34,649 bases of DNA from CAZSTA01 sp964609495 [NCBI: uncultured bacterium] (GCA_964609495.1 CAZSTA010000013.1:1-34649), one strand, 5' to 3'; numbered from the stretch's first letter, positions 7,348 to 15,779 are shown. Program-made: numbers and translations. Notes: generated from the sequence alone by a model not told the origin.

Positions 7348-8268
7348 TCAAAATTCTCCTAACAATTTCACTTCCAGTTCTAATTCAATTCCGAAAGCCT
7401 TTCTAACTCTATCCCTAACTTCATCGATTAAAGCGAGAACCTCTCCAGCCTTGGCATATCCCCTATTTAAGATGAAGTTGGCGTGTAGCTCAGAAACGAT
7501 AGCATCTCCTCTGTCTATCCCCTTACAGCCAGCCAGATCGATCAATCTTCCTGCGAAGTCTCCTTCTGGATTCTTAAAGATACATCCAGCACTGGGGAAA
7601 TTTTGAGGTAGAGTCCTTCGCCTCTTGTCCTTAATCCACTCCATCCTCTTCTCAATATCTCCGATATCTCCTTCCTCAAGCTTCATCTGAGCCTCTAGCA
7701 CTATCTCACCTTTTTGAGAAGTGAATCTACTCTTTTTATAGCTATAATCTAACTGTTCTCCAGGTAAAGTTTCAACTTCACCCTGCCGATTTAATATCTT
7801 AACTTCGGTCACCACCTGACCGATATCTTGACCTGCACAACCCGCGTTCATAACTACCGCTCCCCCCACAGTGCCAGGGATCCCTATACCGAACTCCAAC
7901 CCGCTCAATCCATTCCTAGCCGCAAAGCGTGATAAGGATGGTAAATGCGCTCCTGCAGACACCCTCAATTTATCCTCGAAAAGCTCCAGATGATCTAGAA
8001 CTCCACCTATCTTGATAACGATACCTCTTATCCCTCTGTCGCTGACCAATAGATTCGTTCCCCTGCCTATCGTATATAAGGGCAAATCGTTATCTCGGGA
8101 GTAATGAACAACGTTTATCAGATCCTCAATACTGTTGGGGGTGATAAATATATCCGCTGGACCTCCAATCCGAAAGGAGGTATGATCCCTCATACTCTCA
8201 TTTATCAATATATCGCTATTGATTATCTTCTTCAATTGGTCTATATTTCTATTTAAGCTGATCATCAT
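7348..8268 (-). CDS. murB: UDP-N-acetylenolpyruvoylglucosamine reductase
   Basis: MurB is a cytoplasmic flavoenzyme that reduces UDP-GlcNAc-enolpyruvate to UDP-MurNAc with NADPH, the second committed step of peptidoglycan synthesis. The FAD-binding core includes DHTSFRIGGPADI (from residue 28), GRGTNLLVSD, and GIPGTVGGAVVMNAG. The later motifs SYKKSRF, GCIFKNP and the C-terminal HANFILNRG with the catalytic Glu region are present. The length of 306 residues is typical. Two ATG codons are adjacent at the start (8268 and 8265); the SD (AGGA) is closer than usual to the first, so the second is possible. No other mur genes are nearby. It has its own promoter and is followed by apgM. Confidence 0.95.
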   Translation of the reverse strand: MMISLNRNIDQLKKIINSDILINESMRDHTSFRIGGPADIFITPNSIEDLINVVHYSRDNDLPLYTIGRGTNLLVSDRGIRGIVIKIGGVLDHLELFEDKLRVSAGAHLPSLSRFAARNGLSGLEFGIGIPGTVGGAVVMNAGCAGQDIGQVVTEVKILNRQGEVETLPGEQLDYSYKKSRFTSQKGEIVLEAQMKLEEGDIGDIEKRMEWIKDKRRRTLPQNFPSAGCIFKNPEGDFAGRLIDLAGCKGIDRGDAIVSELHANFILNRGYAKAGEVLALIDEVRDRVRKAFGIELELEVKLLGEF

Positions 8269-8289
8269 TCCTATTCATTAGTTACCAAG

Positions 8290-8318
8290 ATTTTACTATA
8301 ATTATCTAATTTTGTCAA
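8290..8318 (-). promoter_or_regulatory. Probable sigma-70 promoter for murB
   Basis: On the minus strand TTGACA (8313-8318, perfect) and TAAAAT (8290-8295, five of six) are 17 bases apart. It lies in the 73-base gap between the barrel-like gene and murB, and would give a very short leader of about 15 bases. Confidence 0.6.
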
Positions 8319-8341
8319 TTCCAATCCAAAATCTTCTCCCT

Positions 8342-9121
8342 CTAAATCCGATGAGTAAAAGCTATGAAGAGATTATACGAAGGAGAAATATCAATTAGAG
8401 TTATATCACACTGTAAAGCGGCTAATTTTAATCCTACCCCTGCACTATAACCCCCTTCGCTATCCTTCCCTAACCTAATCCCAACACTCCTGGTCAGCCA
8501 TCTCTCGACTCCTACTACCGTTTTTAGCCCCTTCCTTCCCCCGAACACGGACAAAGCTAAGGTAGTCCAATCCATAGGTCTATACTTTAATTGGGCTATC
8601 CACCTGCTTTCATATCTCCCCCTCTCAATGAGAATTAAATCACATCCTACTAAACCGATCCACAGATCATCCAAAGGGTTTAGGATCAGCCCTAGATCGA
8701 TATCCGCCCGATTCGAATGGACAGGGGATCCTATCACAGATATATCGAAATTAATTCCAAGAGCCAGCCTTCTATTAAACTTCTTTCCCCAGAAAAACCG
8801 TAGAGTGTTCTCGGAGGAACTATCATCCTCTAGAACGAAGAAATCTACCCCTATTAGATCGTCCTCGAATCTCCTCTTTATTTCTATTAAAATTAAACTC
8901 TCTTTTCCGCCTTTTAATTCATACAAATTAAAAGAGCGATTGCTTCCCACCTCCGAAAAATCCGCGGGATTCCCAAAAAATGGATTTGCATCTTGGATAA
9001 CTGTTATTTCAGGAACTATAAGAGTATGCCTTAAAGTATCCGCTGAGGTTGAACTTGGTAAAGATATAAAAAGGATAAGAAATATAAATGAGCAGATCGA
9101 TCTCATCATTCTAATTCTCAT
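8342..9121 (-). CDS. Secreted beta-rich protein, PorV/TraF-like outer-membrane barrel candidate
   Basis: This 259-residue protein has an N-terminal signal peptide (hydrophobic residues about 9-24, cleavage probably after SSTSA). The mature part starts with a stretch containing NPFFGNPADF, which resembles the asparagine-proline motif near the N-terminus of PorV/TraF/UPF0164-type barrels. The rest alternates polar and hydrophobic residues in many short strands, with repeated glycine-aromatic patterns ending in an aromatic-rich strand (LFIAFTHRI). This suggests an outer-membrane beta-barrel, but it is shorter than most family members. It is the last gene of a four-gene operon and overlaps the deacetylase gene by 11 bases. 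Its substrate or partner is unknown. Confidence 0.65.
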   Translation of the reverse strand: MRIRMMRSICSFIFLILFISLPSSTSADTLRHTLIVPEITVIQDANPFFGNPADFSEVGSNRSFNLYELKGGKESLILIEIKRRFEDDLIGVDFFVLEDDSSSENTLRFFWGKKFNRRLALGINFDISVIGSPVHSNRADIDLGLILNPLDDLWIGLVGCDLILIERGRYESRWIAQLKYRPMDWTTLALSVFGGRKGLKTVVGVERWLTRSVGIRLGKDSEGGYSAGVGLKLAALQCDITLIDISPSYNLFIAFTHRI

Positions 9122-9893
9122 CTCTAGTGAGAGAGGAGACGAAACCCTCGAAATTTGATATCTGGATTATACTTATCCTCTTTAACTTAAAGAGAGATGT
9201 ATCCTGGTCATTCATCCCCGGCTCGCTTGAAACTGCGATCTTATATCCGGCTTCCTTCGTTAGTCGTTCTATATCCCAATCGAAATCACCATAAGGATAG
9301 GCTAAACTCGTTATCTCCTCTCCCAATTTCCCCTCAATTATCCTCTTGGGATCCTCTAACTGAGCTTTGATCGAGAGAAGAGTCAATTCAGTTAAATAGG
9401 GATGGTTTAAGGTATGAGAACCTATCGACATCCCTCCCCTTCGCATCTCTATCACTTGAGACCAACTTATATATTTGCCCTGAGCTTCATCTCCTATAAA
9501 ATCAGCGATTAAGAAAAAAGTGGCTGTAAAGCCGAACTTCTTCAAGATGGGAAAAGCATATAGGTAATTGTCAAGATATCCATCATCGAAGGTTAGAATT
9601 ATAGGATTTTGAGGTAGCTCTATCTCATTATGGCGATAAGCAACAAAATCATCGAGCGATATCGTTTCGAAACGATACTCGACTAAGATCCTCATCTGTT
9701 CCTCGAACTCAGAGGCTGATAGGAATGGGGTTAATAAACCCCTCTTCTCCTCTATACTATGATACATCAATATCAGGACTTCGCTCTGCGCTGGAGAAGA
9801 GGACGCATAACAGACTGAGAAGATCATAAATGAAATTAAGATTATTATCTTACAGATCATACATCGCTCTATCTTCGGAGTTTTATTTATCAC
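9111..9893 (-). CDS. Secreted polysaccharide deacetylase (NodB/CE4 family)
   Basis: This 260-residue protein begins with a hydrophobic signal (about residues 14-32). The CE4 domain motifs are LILMYHSIE, LTFDDGYLDNYLYAFPIL (motif 1 with the Asp pair), SIGSHTLNHPYL (motif 2, the H-x3-H zinc ligands) and LAYPYGDFD (motif 3). It should remove N-acetyl or O-acetyl groups from an envelope or exopolysaccharide outside the cytoplasm. The start is GTG at 9893, since GAGG lies 6 bases upstream; it overlaps the end of the upstream gene by 11 bases, suggesting translational coupling. It sits between a secreted protein and a barrel candidate, and upstream is a lipid-linked sugar transferase, so a role in a surface glycan is likely. 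Confidence 0.9.
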   Translation of the reverse strand: MINKTPKIERCMICKIIILISFMIFSVCYASSSPAQSEVLILMYHSIEEKRGLLTPFLSASEFEEQMRILVEYRFETISLDDFVAYRHNEIELPQNPIILTFDDGYLDNYLYAFPILKKFGFTATFFLIADFIGDEAQGKYISWSQVIEMRRGGMSIGSHTLNHPYLTELTLLSIKAQLEDPKRIIEGKLGEEITSLAYPYGDFDWDIERLTKEAGYKIAVSSEPGMNDQDTSLFKLKRISIIQISNFEGFVSSLTRDEN

Positions 9894-10563
9894 TTATTAC
9901 CTCTAGAAACGGGGCGATAAGGTTCATAACATTGCTGTTCCCGGTGTAAATTACTATCATCTCATAGAATCCACCCAACGAGAAATCTGGTTCAGCAACA
10001 CTGAAGCTTAACTCCCCTTCTCCGTTCACTTTAATTGAGATCACTTGGACATCAACGGGGAGATTAGTTGTCTGATCTAATCCAGTGGCGATTCCCATCA
10101 ATATCCCAGTCGTGATCATAGGATCGGTGAAATCTAAATCGGAAGTTGAGGAAAGAGCGCTCAAGGCAAGTCCTTCCTCCGAATCCATCTCCGAGATCTC
10201 CTCCATAATCTCAAAGCCTTTATTTGAGGCATTGCTCACAGTTGTCCCAGCTTCCTCCATTGTTTTTACCATATCGGCAATAGTGAAGTAGGAGTCGATC
10301 TTCTTCCTCTCCACAGGAGCAAATTCTACCCCTTCAAGTTCCACCTCCTCCAGGATATTACCAGCCGGTCCCACGATCTCAATGATATAATACCCAGGAG
10401 TGAGGAAGGATAGCGAGAAATCTAAACTTTCTCGTCCTGCCATCTCGAATTTGACCGCTAACCCGCCCTCGTTCACCTCATAATCTAAAGAGCCAGCATA
10501 AGAAGTTGACATAAATGAAATAAATATAGCTGTGATAATTAATATCTTCTGCTTTATGAACAT
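9883..10563 (-). CDS. Secreted protein of unknown function
   Basis: The ATG at 10563 is preferred over one at 10599: AGGGG lies about 7 bases upstream and the signal peptide (KQKILIITAIFISFMSTSYA) then starts properly. The mature part is about 205 residues. It starts with a beta-rich stretch containing FSLSFLTPGYYIIEIVGPAGNILEEVELEG, resembling an Ig-like sandwich or FlgD-like fold. An acidic, low-complexity middle and a C-terminal beta segment follow. I do not recognise a family. It is the second gene of the envelope operon and overlaps the deacetylase gene, so it is probably secreted and acts with it. Confidence 0.7.
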   Translation of the reverse strand: MFIKQKILIITAIFISFMSTSYAGSLDYEVNEGGLAVKFEMAGRESLDFSLSFLTPGYYIIEIVGPAGNILEEVELEGVEFAPVERKKIDSYFTIADMVKTMEEAGTTVSNASNKGFEIMEEISEMDSEEGLALSALSSTSDLDFTDPMITTGILMGIATGLDQTTNLPVDVQVISIKVNGEGELSFSVAEPDFSLGGFYEMIVIYTGNSNVMNLIAPFLEVISDK

Positions 10564-10576
10564 CAGACATCCCCTT

Positions 10577-11941
10577 TCACCTGTTAAATATTCGACCATA
10601 TAACTTATAGACCTTAACGAAATTATACACTATTAGGCAGTTATTAATCAGGAAGAAGCAGAAGAGGGTATATGTGGCTACTTTTCCCAATAACTTAGAC
10701 CAATTGGTGTTAAAGATAGCGTGGATAATATAAGGCGAGATCATAGCTACTAGGAGGAAGCGAAAGAACCAATGAGAGGGGTCCCAAGGAGTCCCCAACC
10801 CCCAACTTATGCAGAAAAGACCAGCGATAGCGATGAATATACCAGCGGATAGAAGATTCGGTCGGACGATTAGATCACGAATGAACACACCTCCAGCCAG
10901 AGCTAGAAAGGGGTAGAAGGGAAGTAAATGCCAGCCATAGAACCTCCCCATATCCGAAGCGGCGATCAGGGTGAATAAATAGGAAACGATTACAATCGGG
11001 ATCACCTTATCTCTCCTGGAACAGACATAAGCCACTGCCAGCCATCCCCATAACACCCAACCACTTTTGAATAACTCCGCCACTATCTTTATATCAAAGA
11101 TCGATAGCAGTCCTATCCACATCCCAGCGGGTCTGTCCCCCATCGTCCCTATGACTTTGATGAAGGTATTCCAATCGTAATACCAGCCGTATAGGGGATA
11201 GAGGGCGAACACTAAAATCCCCAGTAGAGAGGCAATAGCAGCATCTTTAAACTTTTTCTTTTGAACTAGAAGTAAAGCTATTACTAAGACGACAAATAAC
11301 CCAGGGACTTTGCATAATCCAGCCAGTCCCCCTAGAATCCCAGCTAGATTTCGATAGAGCTTCCTATCAGTGTCGAAATATTTGAGGGTGGAGAGTATAG
11401 CCAAAAGCAACAAAGGAGTAATCATATTCTCCGTTACCGCTAACCTCCCTCCCACTACAAAGATAGGAATCGTAGCATAAAGAAGGCTGGAGATTATAGC
11501 CACGTGCTTTCCATATAGGCGAACTCCCAATAAATAGAGGAGGATAGTGGTTAGGAGAGCGAAGATGAGCGAAGGGATTCTAATATATTTTATATCTACC
11601 TCCCAAAGATCTTTCGCCCCTCCTAAGGTGGCCGATAACCCTGTTACTAATCCGAAGAGAGGCGGATGATTGAACCAAGGGCTAACTATCCGATACATAA
11701 AGCCGTTCCAAAATTTAGTATAGCCTATATCCTGCTTAAACCACGACCAACTGGTGGGGATATGAGGCTTGTTGATTATCGTCAGACCACACCAAGCGAA
11801 TCCATATTCATCCTGGGTCTCTCCGGGAAATGGCATTATATCATATTGATAAATGCGCAAAGTCAAAGCTAAAATAGGTATTAAAATAAGTCCTATTAAA
11901 TTATCATATCTTCGGATAAAGGAGAGAAATCTCATAGTCAT
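10577..11941 (-). CDS. GT-C glycosyltransferase, GT39/ArnT-like membrane protein
   Basis: This 454-residue protein has about ten or eleven hydrophobic segments. The first loop after TM1 has FPGETQDEYGFAW, with the acidic pair Asp44-Glu45 typical of the GT-C catalytic loop of protein mannosyltransferases (GT39) and ArnT (GT83), which take a sugar from a polyprenyl-phosphate donor and transfer it outside the membrane. The acceptor is unknown. The last residues are basic. It is the first gene of a minus-strand operon with a secreted protein, a polysaccharide deacetylase and a barrel candidate, consistent with assembly or modification of a surface glycan. A strong promoter lies upstream at 11974-12002. 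Confidence 0.85.
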   Translation of the reverse strand: MTMRFLSFIRRYDNLIGLILIPILALTLRIYQYDIMPFPGETQDEYGFAWCGLTIINKPHIPTSWSWFKQDIGYTKFWNGFMYRIVSPWFNHPPLFGLVTGLSATLGGAKDLWEVDIKYIRIPSLIFALLTTILLYLLGVRLYGKHVAIISSLLYATIPIFVVGGRLAVTENMITPLLLLAILSTLKYFDTDRKLYRNLAGILGGLAGLCKVPGLFVVLVIALLLVQKKKFKDAAIASLLGILVFALYPLYGWYYDWNTFIKVIGTMGDRPAGMWIGLLSIFDIKIVAELFKSGWVLWGWLAVAYVCSRRDKVIPIVIVSYLFTLIAASDMGRFYGWHLLPFYPFLALAGGVFIRDLIVRPNLLSAGIFIAIAGLFCISWGLGTPWDPSHWFFRFLLVAMISPYIIHAIFNTNWSKLLGKVATYTLFCFFLINNCLIVYNFVKVYKLYGRIFNR

Positions 11942-11973
11942 TCTCTAAAGCAGGATTATCTGAATTGCTATTT

Positions 11974-12002
11974 ATTATAACATAACCTCGGAAATAATGC
12001 AA
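11974..12002 (-). promoter_or_regulatory. Promoter of the envelope operon
   Basis: On the minus strand TTGCAT (11997-12002) and a perfect TATAAT (11974-11979) are 17 bases apart, with a TG one base before the -10, making an extended -10. It reads into the glycosyltransferase gene at 11941 from the gap shared with the divergent sigma-factor operon. Confidence 0.6.
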
Positions 12003-12034
12003 TATCGTGGCTCAATTTTTTAAGAAGAGAGGAC

Positions 12035-12064
12035 TTGACTTTCACCCCTCAATTATGATATGCT
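12035..12064 (+). promoter_or_regulatory. Candidate promoter of the sigma-factor operon
   Basis: TTGACT (12035-12040) and TATGCT (12059-12064) are 18 bases apart. A second, stronger -10 (TATAAT at 12120-12125) has no good -35 at the right distance, although GAAACTTT at 12095-12102 resembles an ECF -35 and could mark autoregulation. Which is used cannot be settled from sequence. Confidence 0.35.
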
Positions 12065-12156
12065 TATATCAGCCATCCCATAAATATCATATCCGAAACT
12101 TTGCCAAGACTTTTTCTTATATAATATAGAGGGTGGCTTACTAGGAGGTAAGTGGC

Positions 12157-12744
12157 TTGCTAGATGATGCCACGCTCATAAGAAGATGTTTAGAGGGAGA
12201 TAAGCGAGCTTATGCTTTCCTGGTAGAGAAATATCATAAGCTGGTGTATAATCTGGCTTATAATATGATGGGTAGTAATCAGGCGGAGGCGGCTGACATC
12301 ACGCAAGAGGCCTTTCTAAACGCCTATAAATTTCTCTATCGTTTTCAACAGGGAAGGAAATTTTCCTCCTGGATATATAAGATCACTATTAATATCTGCC
12401 GAGATCGTTTCAAGAAGCGCCATCTCTCCACGGTATCCCTGGATAATCCGCTTGTAACTGAAGATGGAGAGCTAGAGCGCCAATTCGGGGCTGATTCGCC
12501 CACTCCTGATCTATGGCTGGAGATCAAGGAAAAACAGAGATTTATCCAAGAGATCGTCTATTCTCTCCCTGATAAATATCGCTCAGTTATAATCTTGAGA
12601 TACTTTCAGAATTTATCCTATGAGGAAATATCGGAGTTCCTCGATCTTCCCATAAGCACTATTAAAACCAGATTGTTTCGAGCTAGAGAGAAGCTGAAGG
12701 AGAAGTTGGAGATCGTGCTAAAAAGAGGTGAAGTAGAATTATGA
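12157..12744 (+). CDS. ECF RNA polymerase sigma factor (RpoE/SigW-like)
   Basis: This 195-residue protein has the two ECF domains. Sigma region 2 spans about residues 10-90, with DITQEAFLNAYKFLYRFQ and KFSSWIYKITINICRDRFKK. Region 4 spans about 130-185, with LPDKYRSVIILRYFQNLSYEEIS and the helix-turn-helix recognition part LPISTIKTRLFRARE. It directs RNA polymerase to a small stress or envelope regulon. The start is TTG at 12157: AGGAGGT lies exactly 7 bases before it. Its stop overlaps the start of the anti-sigma gene (ATGA), a classic coupled sigma/anti-sigma pair. Confidence 0.95.
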   Translation: MLDDATLIRRCLEGDKRAYAFLVEKYHKLVYNLAYNMMGSNQAEAADITQEAFLNAYKFLYRFQQGRKFSSWIYKITINICRDRFKKRHLSTVSLDNPLVTEDGELERQFGADSPTPDLWLEIKEKQRFIQEIVYSLPDKYRSVIILRYFQNLSYEEISEFLDLPISTIKTRLFRAREKLKEKLEIVLKRGEVEL

Positions 12745-13391
12745 CAGATCGCGAATCAATAAGCAGATTACTCCATCTCTATGCCGAAGGAGAGTTATCA
12801 GCCGAGGATAGGATAAGGGTTCAGGAGCACCTTCAGCAGTGCCCCTATTGTGCGAATGAACTCGCTCTCATTCAATATCTAACTATCTTTCTAAGGACTT
12901 GCCAGCTAGTGGAACCTCCCAGCTCGCTGAAAGAAGATATAATATCGATTATCGAAGATCTACCTTCATACCAACCTAAAATAGGGGAGAAGGTTACCAC
13001 TCTCCTTCTTCAACCTGTGCTCTCCCTATTCTCGGGGAGGATGCGCTGGGCTGGGGTTACAGTGATGATATTAGTGATAGTGGCATCTTTAGGGATTAGA
13101 CTCTGGCTTTCTCCCTCTCCCTTAGAATCTTCGACCGAGTTTATGTTATTCCTTCCGGGAGTGAATTCAGTTACCATCGCGGGGCAGTTCAACGCCTGGG
13201 ATAAAAATGCTAATCCTTTAGAGGATAGGGATGGTGATGGTATCTGGATAATCTCCTTATCCTTACCCAGAGGAAGGTATGAGTATAAATTCGTAGTCAA
13301 TGGATCAGAATGGGTGCTTGATCCTAATGCTCTAGCTCGAGTAGATGACGGCTTTGGAGGAGATAATTCCCTATTGATAGTGGATTTATGA
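12741..13391 (+). CDS. Anti-sigma factor with extracytoplasmic CBM48/glycogen-binding-like domain
   Basis: The 216 residues divide into three parts. The N-terminal zinc-binding anti-sigma domain (about 1-50) has H30-x3-C34-x2-C37. A single transmembrane helix lies at about 104-123. The C-terminal domain (132-216) matches the AMPK-beta/CBM48 early-set fold: VNSVTIAGQFNAWD, a DGDGIW turn, RGRYEYKFVVNG and WVLDPNA, with aromatic residues (Trp153, Trp191, Tyr182, Phe184) where such domains bind alpha-glucan. By topology the first domain holds the sigma factor in the cytoplasm and the carbohydrate-binding-like domain is outside the inner membrane. Sensing a glucan or other polysaccharide is an inference. 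Coupled to the sigma gene by a 4-base overlap. Confidence 0.85.
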   Translation: MTDRESISRLLHLYAEGELSAEDRIRVQEHLQQCPYCANELALIQYLTIFLRTCQLVEPPSSLKEDIISIIEDLPSYQPKIGEKVTTLLLQPVLSLFSGRMRWAGVTVMILVIVASLGIRLWLSPSPLESSTEFMLFLPGVNSVTIAGQFNAWDKNANPLEDRDGDGIWIISLSLPRGRYEYKFVVNGSEWVLDPNALARVDDGFGGDNSLLIVDL

Positions 13392-13405
13392 TCTTAGGGT
13401 CACTT

Positions 13406-13417
13406 CTCTGATCAGAG
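13406..13417. promoter_or_regulatory. 12-base perfect palindrome before the third gene of the sigma operon
   Basis: CTCTGATCAGAG lies in the 34-base gap between the anti-sigma gene and the secreted helical gene, just before its ribosome-binding region. It could be a small hairpin that adjusts translation, or chance. Confidence 0.25.
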
Positions 13418-13425
13418 GGTATGAG

Positions 13426-14241
13426 ATGAAATATAAAAAGCCCCTCCTCATAACTTTGACTATACTGACAATAGTTCTTTGGGGTCTTGGATCTTCCTTC
13501 GCTCAAGAAGACCCGACCTTGGATGAGTTATCGCAACTTTTAGATTCCTTTCCCTATTATCATCCCAGCGAGTTGGAGGCTTTAAAAGTCGAGGTAACTG
13601 AGGCTCTTCTCAGCGGCGTTCCAGGTGATGTTCTCCTTCCCATAATTAGAACGAGTCTGGAGAGGGGAGTTGATATAAAAGACCTAACTAAGCTGATCGA
13701 TAATTTATCTCGAGCCGCTAGGAGAGGGATCCCTCCCCAGGCCCTTCTCGATAAAGTTCAAGAGGGATTAGCCAAAGGGGTGGATCTGGACCAGATATTC
13801 ATAGCTTTGGTCGATAGAACTGGCAAGTTAGAGATAGCTAGAGGGTTGGTGGATATAGCCCTGAAAAAGGGATTGAGGATCCGGAGATTAGATACTGTTA
13901 ATATCTTGACGGAAAATATAGCCGAGGTTTTGGGGAGAGAAATTTTGGTCGAGGAGATCAGCTATGCCTTAGAGGCCGCGATAAGAAATAACCAAGAGGC
14001 AGAATACATCTCTCGAATAATGATATATTGGTTAAGTGTGATAGATAAAGGAGTAACTTTGACCGATTCTTATGTGCTTATTCAAGCGGTGCTGGATGCC
14101 AATCTCACTGTGGCAGATACTCAACTGCTCTTTCAAGAATTGCTGAGATCTCCTAGAGCATCTTTGGACACTATGATGGATAAAATATTATATGGTTTAG
14201 CTAGCGGATTAAGTATTCCTCAAATTCTCAACGAGTTGTGA
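13426..14241 (+). CDS. Secreted all-helical protein of unknown function, third gene of the sigma operon
   Basis: This 271-residue protein has a signal peptide (basic MKYKK, then a hydrophobic stretch, with likely cleavage after SSFAQ). The rest is predicted as paired helices with irregular repeats of about 30-40 residues, e.g. LLSGVPGDVLLPIIRTSLERGVD, AARRGIPPQALLDKVQEGLAKGVD and ALKKGLRIRRLDTVNILTEN, each with a G-[VI]-x-x turn. I do not recognise a family. A superhelical scaffold in the periplasm is likely. It lies 34 bases after the anti-sigma gene on the same strand, so it may be a target or modulator of the envelope sensing pathway. Confidence 0.75.
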   Translation: MKYKKPLLITLTILTIVLWGLGSSFAQEDPTLDELSQLLDSFPYYHPSELEALKVEVTEALLSGVPGDVLLPIIRTSLERGVDIKDLTKLIDNLSRAARRGIPPQALLDKVQEGLAKGVDLDQIFIALVDRTGKLEIARGLVDIALKKGLRIRRLDTVNILTENIAEVLGREILVEEISYALEAAIRNNQEAEYISRIMIYWLSVIDKGVTLTDSYVLIQAVLDANLTVADTQLLFQELLRSPRASLDTMMDKILYGLASGLSIPQILNEL

Positions 14242-14248
14242 TCTCGGA

Positions 14249-15763
14249 TCAGGTGAACCATCTTATGATCTCATGAAGTTGAGCGGCTAACTGCTTACTT
14301 GTGTTGGGATCGTTAGCTATCTGCTTAACTGGATTGAGGAATCTGGCATCACCTAGTTTTACTAACTCACTAATAGTGTATCTAAATAGGCTCTCGGTGG
14401 TAGCCTCAGGTCCCTCCTTGACTACCTCGATAAGGGCGTTTAGAGATTCGGGTGTCTTCAGACGAGCTAAGATATAGACTAGGGGGAACTTTCCCTGTTT
14501 CTTATCAGGATTCTTGAGAAAGGATAGAAGTGCTCCTACATTGCCCTCTCCCACCTTTACTAGAGAGTACATAGCTTTTCTACGAACTTCTTTATCATCG
14601 CTGTCCAAGAGATTCAGAAGTAGTTCTACAGAAATTTCTGCCTCCTTACTTTCAAGAGAAGTTATCATATCAGCTATTATATCCTTGGCATCTTCATAAG
14701 ACCCTCCCCTTGTCTCGCTATCAGACTTCACTAGGGAGAGCAATTTATCAACATTCTCACTCTCAATTACCTCTTCCTGCACTTCAACAGTAGCCCTAAC
14801 CGGGCCCAACCTCGGGCCTTCCTCTGGCGCGATCCCTTCGCCAAATAGATTTATAAAGTTGGTGGCTAGGATCCTATCCTGCTCCTCGGGGGTCAATAGA
14901 CTATTCTCTCTAATAATTGCCAAAATCCGACTATAATTCCTTTTGGAAATAAAGGGGAAATCCGTCCCGAATATAAGTTTATCCCCGAATCCCATCCTCA
15001 CTAATCCCACTACTAGAGCATCAGATATAATACTGCTCGTATCATAATAGAGGGAGGATATTAACTCGTCCTGATCATCATCCCCTTTAATCGTTCGATG
15101 AGTCATACCCTTAAAGATGGGAAGACCTCCTCCGAAGTGAGCGGCTATGATCTTAGCCCTCGGGACTTGCCTCTTAAGATATAGAACCTTAACCGGATCG
15201 CTATAGAAACTCATCACTTGCTCTAAACACTTTCGATATAGAATCAAAGGAGCAGTATCGATTAACATAGGCAATCCCAAAGTGGATAGCTGATGAACGA
15301 TCCGAATAGCTTTCTCTCCCTCCAAGTTGAAGTCCCCTGCGGTAGGGTCTAACTTAACTCCTTTAAGGCTCAACTCGGAGATCCCTCTGAACAGTTCTCT
15401 CCTCGCATCCTGAGCTTCAGGATTAATAGTTAATAGTCCAATGAAGCGATCGGGGAACATATCAACTATCTTAGCGATGGTATCATTCCCCAACTTGATC
15501 AACTCCATATCTCGACTAGTTCCAAAGCCAAATAAGATGCCTCCCCTATCCACCCCGTATTTATCCATAATCTCTATATAGTATTCGGCTTGTATCCTAT
15601 CGATATCCTCTCCGGTAGCTCCCTTGATCCTTTCAAGCAGATCAGCTTGAACGTTACGCATCACGTTCAGAGATTTTTCTAAGACCTCATCATTTTTGGT
15701 ATATTTTTCGGTATCGAGAAGGATCTCACCTGGGATAAAGTGCATATGAGAGTCGATAATCAC
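14249..15763 (-). CDS. Amidohydrolase-2 family protein fused to C-terminal HEAT repeats
   Basis: The N-terminal 310 residues are a TIM-barrel metal-dependent hydrolase of the amidohydrolase_2 type: DSHMHF (His6, His8), GVKLDPTAGDF at 135-145, AAHFGGG with His209, and IFGTDFPF with Asp268. The usual histidine of the strand reading like LPVLIHT is replaced by Asp169 (GLPMLIDT), so the metal site is altered. After a linker rich in V and E (about 315-360), residues 365-504 form HEAT-like helical pairs (ISVELLLNLLDSDDKEVRRKAMYSLVKVGE, then further ones), which mediate protein contacts. The start is GTG at 15763 with AAGGAG 9 bases upstream. It follows comB by 16 bases. The substrate is unknown. 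Confidence 0.85.
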   Translation of the reverse strand: MIIDSHMHFIPGEILLDTEKYTKNDEVLEKSLNVMRNVQADLLERIKGATGEDIDRIQAEYYIEIMDKYGVDRGGILFGFGTSRDMELIKLGNDTIAKIVDMFPDRFIGLLTINPEAQDARRELFRGISELSLKGVKLDPTAGDFNLEGEKAIRIVHQLSTLGLPMLIDTAPLILYRKCLEQVMSFYSDPVKVLYLKRQVPRAKIIAAHFGGGLPIFKGMTHRTIKGDDDQDELISSLYYDTSSIISDALVVGLVRMGFGDKLIFGTDFPFISKRNYSRILAIIRENSLLTPEEQDRILATNFINLFGEGIAPEEGPRLGPVRATVEVQEEVIESENVDKLLSLVKSDSETRGGSYEDAKDIIADMITSLESKEAEISVELLLNLLDSDDKEVRRKAMYSLVKVGEGNVGALLSFLKNPDKKQGKFPLVYILARLKTPESLNALIEVVKEGPEATTESLFRYTISELVKLGDARFLNPVKQIANDPNTSKQLAAQLHEIIRWFT

Positions 15764-15779
15764 CTTAGTTCTCTCCTTA

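Noticed and set aside
8628-9158. Plus-strand frame of 176 codons opposite the barrel-like gene
   Set aside because: It has no ribosome-binding site and its composition (many Arg, Ser, Lys) is that of an antisense frame; the minus-strand gene has a signal peptide and operon context.
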